A DNA stretch of 64,000 nucleotides, from the NCBI RefSeq assembly GCF_004210375.1, contig NC_134834.1, positions 37,786,264-37,850,263 of the forward strand, read 5' to 3'. The notes under the pieces are model-generated. The model did no database searches. It saw only the letters and a program-made list of their open reading frames with translations, and was not told the origin of the DNA. Positions 29,901 to 41,900 of the stretch are shown one piece after another. The stretch's first letter is position 1, and each line of letters begins with the position of its first letter. The DNA comes from Tachypleus tridentatus. Its lineage: Eukaryota; Arthropoda; Merostomata; Xiphosura; Limulidae. A program made the position numbers and the translations under genes.

Positions 29901-32900
29901 TTTGTAAAGCACACATTTATTTATGATTAATTTTTTTTTGTCGTCTTTCGACCCTTGTGTAAATTCTGCCAAACAAGTTGTAAATCAAACATAGCTCAAG
30001 TTACTGTACTGAGGTACATAATTGAAGTTATGCTTATGAATAGCTTGTGCATGAAGTTATGGAAGATTAAGTAGGTAAGAATGAAATAAGTTACTTCTCA
30101 CATTAGTTACTTTTATAATAAGAACATACACAAAAAGTAAGGAATAGTTGTAGTTTAGATTTTTTGCTGTTGACAATCTATGAAAGTGAAGCCTACTATT
30201 GTTTATAGTAATATTTGTACACAACATTTTTAAATGCACAAAGCAAGGAGCATTTTATAATTAGGATAAATTAATTGTTTTTCTAAAAATGAAAATAAAA
30301 GATCTTGAAATATTTATTCAAGTTTATCAATGCAAATACTGAAAAGAAATTTTCAGGACTGAAAGTGGACAATACTTTGTACAAAAAATAAGGAAATGTA
30401 AATATAACATTAATATTATGGTTTCTAATGGCTAGAAGTAATATAGTTTCAAATATCAAAAATTTATTGGAAGTTTGTGAAAGATAATGCAACAGGAGCA
30501 TGGCAAGTAGGTCTAATTTTCTACTTTATGGTTAAAATCAAGTACAATTTGAGGCTATAAAAATTATGCTTTACCTTCGTAATACCTATACTATAATAGT
30601 AATAATAATACTAATAATGAGTAACATACATTGGTGTTCCTTTAAATAATTTTATTAAATTATGTATTAAATTTTGAATGTAATACAACACCTTTAATAT
30701 TTATGTAGATGAAATCAATATCATAATGTATGTTATAAAATGTTTTAAGTCCTTTACTGAAAATAATCCTTTACAAAACTTAGATGTATTGTCACGTGAC
30801 CAACAAGCATTGAAAATTATCTACTTTCCTTCTCTCTCTCTCTCTCTCTCTTCAATAATACAATGGTTGTTAAGTAAAGATAATGACTATACACGTTTAA
30901 TCTTTTGAATTGCACACTTAAATTCTTTGACTAAATAGTTAATTTTTTTTTAAACCTTTACAGGTGCTACACCAACTAAGTACATTTGTTTGAGCTTTAT
31001 AGCCAACATGAAGATGTTACATTTTTTCAATCATTATAAAGAGCTCATTTTACACTAATCTAACAAGTTATTTCAAAACTTCCACAGTTGTCATCACAGG
31101 GAATTTATCTGACTATTGTTGGCTGTTTGATCAGTTATAGAACATGCAGTCGCTTCTTATCCAAGTATATTATATTTAAAAAAGATACAATTTAAGTTGT
31201 ATTTAAGCATTATTATTATTATTATTATTTCAATTCATTATGCATTAGTTATACTTCAAAATGCATAACTAGAAAGGTTTAAACTAAGATACATCATGCT
31301 TTGCATTAGTTCAAGACTCACAATATAACAAGCTGAATGAAGATTTTATCAAAGGGTTGCATGTCTCCCAAAAAACACTGTCATGTGCCTCAAGAATGCT
31401 ATTGGCTTGTGCTGATTTAAAATAAGGGTCATGAAAGGACAAGAAAGGAAAAAATATGAAAAGGAGAAGAAGATCTGAAGTTATGAATTTAACAATACAG
31501 AAATCTTTAAAAAAGATATTCTACAAAAGTTAAGATACATACTTTTGTTTCCTAGTTTTATTCATTTCATTATATAATAATAGCAACTAGAGTTAGTGAT
31601 ACAGTAGAGAAAATGAAAAAGAACATACCTTAACTTTCTACTCATTTGGGGAGGTTCTAGAGGTTATGCAAATGAAACATGAAAACAAGAGGAAAAATAT
31701 ACAAAAATGTAAATTGCATTTGCACTCAAACTACTTGCAGTGAGTGAATAAAAATATAGAATATTTTTTTTTATTAGAAAGATGTGATAAAATGTAGTTA
31801 TTCTTAATGTACAAAATACTTCAACTTCAACTAAATCTTACTTCTTATGAGGAATATAAAGTTAACATTTTGTTGCAGAAGTATCCTTCCTACATCAAGC
31901 AGACAGTAATCATGTGCTAGTAATAAAAGGGTTAAATTCTGTACTTCTCAAAGGAGTGGTAAATAAATGAGAAGAATAACACTTATAAATGTCATGATTC
32001 TCATACTATAAGAGACTGAGGATTTTAATATTTCCTTATGAAAATAAAGAATTTAAAACTTCAGATTTATTAACTACTTTGATATTTATTAAAGTTCCTT
32101 TTAATGCCAAGTTTATTTGTATAATAAGAAGTCGTTTATTAGATTTTAAAATGTAACTATAAAGTCATGACAGGTACACTTTAACATACAGTAAGAGGAT
32201 TAAGGTGAGTTTTATTCACTGTGAAGACAATGCTACTTTATAAAAGTAGCAAAATTTGTCAAGATAAGTAAATATTTGACAGGCAAATTTATATTAAAAA
32301 CAATGCAAGATAATTCACATAGGTTAACCTAAGTTTAATTCTTACAGAAATAACCTTAACACTGTTACAGAGGGAAAATATCTTAGTTTTTGGTTGACTA
32401 TTTTCTTAAGCTTATCAAGCTGTTTGGAGTTTCTAGTGATAAGGTCAATGATTTCAGGTTATGTTTTAAATGACATTATTATTTAATTGTATAGGTCACT
32501 TGTTATGCCAATTTGGAGCTGTGTTCATGTCAGGGATGCCTTACCTAAAAAAGGACATTTAACTGTTGAAAAAGTTCAGAGAAAGGCTATCAAGATATCT
32601 GGGAAGAAAATATTATTTTAGAGAGGCAGTGCAAGATCTCTGAAGTTAATTTCTCTTGAAAAGAACAAAGTTAGGGGTGGGGGTCTGCTTAAATTGTTTA
32701 ATTGTAATGAATAGGATAGGATAAGGGAACATATACAAATTCTAGCAGTATAAATATAACCTTAAGCTAAGACAGTTTTATTTTTCTAACAGGACAGTTG
32801 ACATCCGACATGGATTGCTTTCAAATGCAGATGCAGTAAACCTAATGGAAGGCTTCATAAATGTAAATAATCAGGGTTGGAATAGTTTTGTTTTTCTTTT

Positions 32901-35900
32901 TAAGTGGATAGGACAGCCTGATGAACCAATGAAACTTTCATTGTACCTTAAATGCAATATGTTACAAGCACTTACAGTAGTATATCATACAAAAAGACTT
33001 ATACATTTGAAAAAATGAAAATTAAAAAACAAAGCAAAAAGAAAATGACATCAGGAAAGTTTATTTGGAAAAATTCAAAAAAGAAACAGAATATTCAGAG
33101 GTTATATTATACTGAACATAAAATTATACAGGGGAGGAGTGTAGTGCCAAAATGTTATTGCAATATTTATATTTTGTTATTGGATGAAAAGGATGGGGAA
33201 AGATTATCCAACTTAGATTATAAAAGGAAATATTTAAACCCCTTAAGTTCTTAATCCTGTAAATGATAGTGGAATTATGTCCAAAGCATGGCATTGTAGG
33301 TCAGCTTCATACTGTCTAAGCATGCACATCTTTATAATATTGTTCTCCATCTGCAACTTCCAAGTTAATTTTAAGAAACAGTAAGTCCACTATGCCATTC
33401 ATGTGGTATTTCCATTCAAGTTTATAACTTTTGCAGGTTTTTTCTGCAAGTAAATCCTTTTGTTTTGGATATATGCAATCTGCACTCATTTACAATTTAA
33501 GTCATGCTGTTTTCCTCACTAGTTTGTGACTTTGATACTTCACTTACTTTAAAAACTTTAGATCAAGCTGATTATTATTAGATATGTAGATAGATAAGAA
33601 GTTTTTTTTTTTTGTTTTTTAAGAGTTATGTTAAAACTAACATTCTCTACTTTGGATGTTTATTAAAAACCCAAAATTAGAACAAATAAAAATGTCACAC
33701 CATGGAAAAAACACATCTGACACAAACTTTAATGTGAAAACAATAAAATATCCTAATAACAACAGAGGTATCCATCAAGATAGGAATAACAGTGGTAAAG
33801 TTCAGAGCCTATTGGGCTTAATTTACATAGAGTTATGGGTGAAATCACTAGAACATAGAACAATAAAAAGTAAGATTGCTGGTGCAATGTTCTTCCACTA
33901 ATGCTCTACGATAACCTAAATGCTGTGTTATATTGTCATAGTTCTACTGTCAGTACTGCGATTTTCCTACACGTCTACTATCACTGCTTCTTTCATAGTT
34001 TTGACTACTGGTTCTTTTGGAATGGTTTTGTTAATATCTAGTTCAAAGACCAATAAGAGTGATAAGTAACCTATTCTCATTTATTTCTTCTCTTTTTTTC
34101 TTCTGTTTTATAACAGCAACTACAAATGATTATAAATAGTGGATGGTAGCTTTAGATGCCAGGTGTTATTGGCTTAATCATACATACCTGTTTGTAAGCC
34201 CAAAGTTACTTTTCTTGGTTCTGGTTTAGTTTCACATGCAAAACTTAAAAAGAAAGGATACTTCTTATAGATAATGTATCCCTACAATTTTATCCATCTT
34301 TAAACATATCTTTCATTATGACACATTTTACCATCCAACACTGTAATCTGGACAAATTTGATGCATGTCCCTTCCTTGAAACATGTTTTGAATAAGCAAA
34401 CCTGGCTTAATTGTGGTACTGATGATTCTAATAATGTTAAAGATTAATGTTCTTTACACAGTAAAATACAGTAATAGGTAATTTTTAATGGCTAACTTTA
34501 TCAAGTTGGTTTTTATATTAAATACATTTTGTGCTGAAAGTTTGTCAACATTTTTATTAGAAATTGTGCCCAAGAAAAAACATCTTATAGTAGTTGGTTG
34601 AAAGGTTATATTTACCGATCAAAAAGTCCCTCATCTTGTTTGGTCATGTAGTGTTAGTACAGAAAATCTTTACATAAAGTAAATAAATTTAACGACATTT
34701 TCTTTAGTGGAATCATTAAATTTTACTAGTTTACTTTTAAATGTTAAGTATTTTTAGAAGTGAGGTGGTTGTCAAAGATTTGAAGGTTGAGTGATGATAA
34801 CATGAAAAAGGTCTGCTACAGCCTTGCCCATTCTTATGAACTATTTATTCTGATAGAATGAAAATCAACTTAAAATACTGTGATGAAAAGAGCTAACTTG
34901 GTTAATTTAAAATCATTTACCTGCTGAAGCTATGTAAAAACCATTTGGAGAATATTTGGCTACTGTAGTTTGGGTAGAATGTTCTGTATATACATCAGCA
35001 ATAGCTGGGTTCTATATCAAAAAAAGTGATAAAGAATTATAGATGTCAAATGTAAAAATAAAATAAAAAGTAAATCTGGTATTTTTAGTTGTACAAGACT
35101 TTTGTCTCAATATACTGGAAAAGCAGCTCAATTTGGAAATAAGAAACAATAAGCAGCCATTAAACAGAATAATAACCAATTAAACAGGAGCAGAATATTA
35201 CAGTTGTAGTTTATTTTTAGCTTTTTAAACCAAATTAACACATTTTGGTTTAGACTAAAATTGGGAAGAAAAAAAAAAAAGTATTATCAGACCTCCCAAT
35301 ATAAAATGAATAAAAAGCAGATTGAGAAAATTCAAAATAACAATCTGTAACCAATGCCACATCTTGTTAATACTGAAGATAATGTAATTTTAAGTTATAT
35401 AATTACACAAGACTTACTACTCCCCTTAGTTACTTTTACCTGAACTAATGCTCAGGTTAAATTTTAATGAAGGTTGATGATTAACCCAAGATTATGGAAT
35501 TTCATGTATATGTGGAATTACTATTCATTTAGCTGCAATAAAGTTTATTTAAAATGCATTTGAATAAATAATCCTTATGGTTTGCTTTATGTCTGAAAGG
35601 ACAAAGTAAGAGTATAATTTCAGACCTTCATAAATTTAAAGTATAAAAACACATGCAATGTAGGAGTACTTGAATGATTGAAGTCACTCACATCCTACTA
35701 GAAAAAATATGTAAATAATCCAATGTTTTTGGCATAAAACTACCCAATAGGTTACTTGTGTTATGTACATCATAGTGTATCAAACCAAATTATTAGAGTC
35801 AGAAGTCTAAGATTACCATTGACTACCCATAGGTCAAAAAGTTAAGTGATTAAGTTATTTTTGCTATCAGTTCATTTGATTAATGAATGAGGAAAGTGTT

Positions 35901-38900
35901 TCTAAAACTATGGTACATTCCAGAAAAAGAAAATCACTGCAAATACTGCTAGACAGTTGCCTTCCCTTTAATCAGTAATTCAAATTTAATGAAAGTGAGA
36001 CTGCCTAAGTAGCTTTGCCATACAAATGATAGGGTGAGCAAATTTGATGCCAATGGAAATCCAACCCAAAACTCCAGAATCAGTCCCTCCCAAACTCAAA
36101 ATGTATATACAAACAATTTGAATGTCTAAAATTAGGCACAGTACAAAAAGTCCATTATGTGGACTTGTACTTAAGAACAAATAAAACAGCAACAGCTCAA
36201 TTACCTGAATAGCTGGAATAACTAGAACTAGTAATAAAAGATCTTAATTACCGAGTTAATCATTTTCACAACAACAGGTTATATAAAACCATAATTTCAA
36301 AACAACTCATGATCACATACAGTAATAATCAAAAACATTAATATAAATTAGTTCTGCATTTTTAAACTTTCTAATATGTAAAGAAATTAAAACTGATTAA
36401 AAAGAGGCACAGAAACTACTGCAGTTGGTAGTCTCTTTCAAATATTCAGTAAGAAGGAAGAGCCAAGTAAAGTAATGCTGAATTCTACTTTACTGGATTA
36501 GATGACTGATGTAATAATTGCTCAAAAATGATCATTAATCCATCTTCAATCTTTTTTAAATAGATGGATCACAACTTGCAACGGTGAACAAATACTGACA
36601 CAAGTACTATGAAATACAGAATGGCACTCAAGATGTGAGCAGAAATTAAGGACTGGATATTGTTCTCTGAAAAGAGAGAATCTCAGAGAAATATTTAAAT
36701 TGAATGGACTATTTGCATGTCCATTTTTATCAGATGAACAGAATTTGTCTGTTCTTACTTATAGCTCATAAGCAACTGGAACAGAAGACAGTCTTGAACT
36801 GTTCCTCTGTTAAAGTGGAAGCACAAAATTTCCCAACTTTGTAGAAGCAGATAATACATTCAGTGTCTAGGAACATTTGCACATCTCTGCAACAGAGCAA
36901 CAAGCTGTATGAAAGATGGTTTCCATTACACCATATAAACAGCAATCCTTTTAAAACTAATGAAAATTTGCTCAGAATAGATAATACACCTTTTTAAAAA
37001 AATACATCTAGTGGATAAGATTAAAGTCTTTAAAATGACTATAAAAGGTGGTTGTTGCTCAATTTGAAAACACTGTAGAAGGTATGAATAGGGCAGTGGA
37101 TAGTCATGCTGATTCACTCTGATGTGGCATCCATCTGGTACCATGGAAATCTACTGGCTATCAACTCCTCCATAAGCTTTCAGTTGAAACTCTCAATGCT
37201 TTTCCCATTATAATTAGTGTTTGTGCACATTCAAAGTTTTAAAATTACCAAATATCTTTATCTACCATACCAAGTTCAAATCTTGGACTTACACAAGGTA
37301 TGACAACAAGATGTAGCCCTCCATTAATTTTAAGAGTTTTACCACATTTTTTTCTCAAAGTTCACTTTTGCTCCATCTGAACTAGTAGCAATTAGTTTTT
37401 CCTTCCAGTTCCAACCAGCATTGTCCATTGAAGACTACTGCAGCCAAAACACCTTTAGCATGAGCATTCTCCACATTTTTACCAAAAGAATATTACACTT
37501 TCCATCACAACTACAGCATATACAATCTTATGTTCACAGATGGGCACACATGTTGCAAATATTACAGATTACACCTACACATTCTTCAGTAAATTGCATT
37601 TACTGTCAGGTATCTATATATGAACTTCATAAATCTTCTACAAGATTGAGCAGTCTGATATCCATTTGGTAGCTGAACACCATTCTTAGTTTGTAAATCA
37701 GGAGCCTTAGGTACAAAGTGAAGGTAGTTCATTCTTAGCAATGAAGTAAAGAGAATTAAAATAAGTAACCAGCTGCAATATTCACTTAGTCTTCTGAAAG
37801 CAACATCTAGATGTCCAACTACTGCTGTTTGGAAAACTGGTTCCCTGGTGCTATCACATGCACTTATTCCCATCTCTACTTTGTATATAAACAAGACAGA
37901 TTTCTTTTCCACACATTCCAAGTGACGCCTTCCTTGAGCTGACATGTAATTTAGAAGCATTGTTGTTTCAAAGAAACAATTCTAAAATTTTGTTCACATA
38001 ATAAATCTACCGTTGAACATTCCTACATTGAGTACAATGTTAGATCTTCACTTTCATTATACTCTACCCACTTCAATTTATTCTTCCACTTAAAACAGAC
38101 TAGTTTTCCTTTCTTCTTTACACAAGTTGTTTCATCTCTTCCTTTTGGTATCATTTTCTCTCCCCTCTTATCTTACTCACCATTCAAAGATGAAAAACTA
38201 AACCTAAATAAATACTTTCCTACTTTCATTTTGCATCATGAGGTAAACAGTCTTAAAATGGTTAATAATGTTCTAATTCTCATGTTCATTTAATTCATGT
38301 AACAGTACACTTTCATAATTTTTAAAAGAGCTAAGGAAAATCTTAACTAGCTTGTAAATGTAAATTCCTGAAAAGAAAGATAAGTAAATCATTAACCTTT
38401 CAGGACAATGCCAACTATAATCAAACTATAGTCCAACTTTGATAGACTTTAAATATAATCTGGTTGAACCAGATTATGTAAAAACACCACACATGTAAGA
38501 ATCAGGTTTGAAAGAAATGCTGCAGGAAATGCTCAGCTTAAAAAAAAAAAGTAGAAATTGAAATTATGGTAAGCAGAAAATTGTCAGCAGGAGGAATAAT
38601 CAAATGAAAATAGATTTAACATGACCAGTTAGACTACCTCAGAGACTCAGCACAACTGGACCCAACTTCAAGTACACTAGGTCAGTTGAAGTAGCTTAAT
38701 GTTGAACCTTATATTTTTACTTTAAACAAAAAATTTAGGAAGATTAAAAGTATGGTCTCTGGGAGGCCTATTATGTTTCACAAAACTTCTGCCCTCAATA
38801 TAAAGAATCCTTAATACACAATGAACACACATTGTTCAAAAAAGAAGAATATCTAAACAGATTATACATAAAGAAGCCAGCACATATGATAATGAATTTT

Positions 38901-41900
38901 TGTTGTTTTTAATAGATACATTAGTAGTAAAAAACCTGAATCTTCATTGCAGCATATAGGTTAAACAAATAACAAATGTAATGTTTAATTAAACAGAATA
39001 TTATAGATATTGCTTTTACTTTGTAACGGTGTTTTGTTGTTTAACACTAACAATACAATACTCAGAATTGCATTTTAAACTTCACTACAAACAAAAAATC
39101 TTATGACAAAAATGTTACTTCCAAAATAAGTACAAGTAAAGATGGATATTGAGAACAAACTTATCTAAACTTTTGTAAAGTGAACACACAGTAACAATTG
39201 TGCAACCCACATAGCTTATTTTGTAACATGAAATCTTATGAAAGCTTACAAGTAATTACACAGATAGCATAAAAGTCACAAATAACAGTACCTCAACATC
39301 TCTGATGATAATACTGTTTCCATTGGCATACAAGATGTTTTTCCCCATAGGATCACCACCCAAAACCAAAGGCATGCCCCTCTGAGTATGAGGCAAAGTT
39401 GCAAATATATTTCCTAAAAAAATATGCAACATTAAGGGTTAATACCATTTTAGAACAAAAACTGAACCAGTAGAAAACATTTTGAAATAAAAACTTGTAC
39501 TTACCAAAATCACTGTTAACAGCTGTAATTGTAAAACAGCTTCCAACTTTGAAACTTTATAGTACAACAACACAGTAACAAATTTAATTACCTGAAGATA
39601 ACTACTGACTAATCCATATTATTCAAATTATATAGAAATGATTTGTCAAGTCCATGAACTTGTATACAAGTAAAAAGCAAAAACCAAAAGGACTGAAGTG
39701 TTTCTGGCTCTAATGAAGACACTGTTGTCTAATAGAGAAGGATTTAATTCAGTTGTTAATTCACAAAAATAAATGACAGAAGGCTTTTAGTTATAGTAAG
39801 TGCAACAATTAATGTGTTTTTTTTTGTTGTTTTTTTAAATTGAAATAAAACTAACAATGTTACTGAAGAAAGAGACTTGTGTTCCAATTGATTAAAGCCA
39901 TCCAAACAATATGCTGTTGCCAGATGTAGAGCAAATAGGATTTTGGTTGCATTTACACAAATACTGAATACAAGTCTGAAGAGATTCATTGTACATCACT
40001 GGTAGCCTCATTTTGAGGCTTGTTTAGTCTTGGGCTCTTTACCTTTGAAGGGTTTAAAAGTTCAAACATGGTCAACTAGGATATCTTGAATGTAAAAGTT
40101 GTCATACAAGCAGATGAACAACCCCTTTCATTTTATTTAACTTTTGCCAATTTTTCATAAAAAATTTAGGGGACAAGTTTCTTCATGAATCTATGTAAAA
40201 GTAATAGCCATTTTATATTAGAGTAATATGCACCTCTAGCAAACTTTGGAATCCCACTGCCAAGCACCTCACCAAAAACTGGCCCAGGACAGATAAGTCA
40301 CCCCCCCCCCTCTTTTCAGCCTGCATACAAGGAAAGTTCTTCCAAAACAGCTTTTCTTGTAAAAGAATTAGAGGATACATGAATGAACTGTTAAATAATG
40401 TTGAAGGATTAACAGTGCTGGGACATCATTTTTCTACATATTTAATCCCAAGAATGGCAAGATTAGTAGAAGTGTAAATTAGCTGAGAGTTATTTTTCAA
40501 ATAGGATGGTTGTACTTGAGCGTATTATGTTCAGATCCTATGATTGCAGTAAGTCCACAGAAATTTAAGGGAAGGCTTAATAATTATTTTATCAAATGGG
40601 TATTCTACACAAAAACACACACACACAAAAAGGCCATAGAGTCTTTGCAAGACAAGGCACATTGGTGCCTCATTCTTTAATTCAAATCAAAAATTATTCA
40701 CAACATTCAAATGTCAATGTTTTTAAGTTTATTATGTAAAACATTTTAAAACAAATTCTGATTTTATTTGTAAATTCAGAGTTATAATCAATACATATTT
40801 AATTACATTAAGATACATAACACAGCAGAAGACTTACTGTTTTACCAATACAAAAACAACCTGAAATATCAAAACCAGAGTTATACATTTGTATTACCAT
40901 AAAGAGATCACACATTCAGATAAGAAATCACTAAGTAACACGACAACTGAAGAATATCATTGAAGTTTTGAATAACTCAATGAAGTGCCCATTACTAACA
41001 CTAAATAACAATTTTCTGGTGTACTTATAAGCATTTTGATTACAAACCAAGAGAGTTTCTCTTGGTCTCTAAATCAGTAGCTGAATCTCACTTAGAACTC
41101 CATACAGTTTTGGACTCATTATCTCAAAAGGAATACCAACTTACTGAAAAGGGTTTAGTGGAAGCTACTAGTTAATTTCACATATGAAAAGATTATCTTA
41201 AGGTTACCTCAAGGTATTTTTACTTAAACAGATGGTAAATGATCTTATCAAAGTTAAGATGATGCTGGGAAACAATAAAGACACAAAGACCTCCAATTTC
41301 TTGATGTTATATTTTGAAGATACTAAAGTGAAAAAAAAACAACAACACCAGATTTAGAAAAGGATTAGGCTAGGTTTCAGTTAAAACAACTTAAATTTAA
41401 CATCACTGAATTATGAAATGAGCTGCTGTCAGAAGTTGAGGTCAAGAATTTAATTTTTTTTTTAAATAAAAAAGGGAGTCAGACTTCCAGAACAAAAATA
41501 GATAATAATAATTGGAGCTGTGTACTGGGTCAGTACTGTAAAGTTAAAAAGATCAAAGAATTCCTATGATAGTTTACTGTCATTAAACACTACAGTAAGT
41601 TTCAAAGTTTGAGCTTTTATACCACTAAGTCTATGGTATATTTACAGTTTCCTCTGTCATCAATGACGAGATTTTCTTTATATTTTTAATTTAAAATTTT
41701 AAAGCAGACTTACTTTAACTACAAGTATCAGTCTAAGAACAAATATAGCTGAAGATATGCATCCCAAACTAAAATAGTACAAAATGTGAGCAACTTCCTA
41801 ATACACAAGAACTGCATACGTACGATTATAAACTTTCACGTCACAATCACACTCCTACTATGATTATGAGGACCATAACTATAATAAACTGATTTATATA

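Larger units (their letters stand above)
28061..34920 (-). other. WDR1: WDR1 intron 3
   Basis: A 6.9-kb intron. It holds TC and ATT microsatellites and a decayed LINE fragment on the opposite strand near 32.5 kb. The K-rich open frame at 32.95-33.25 kb is unrecognised. The rest is AT-rich unique-looking sequence. Confidence 0.75.

Noticed and set aside
32952-33254. 100-codon K-rich plus-strand ORF
   Set aside because: Low-complexity lysine/isoleucine composition expected from AT-rich DNA; no domain could be recognised.
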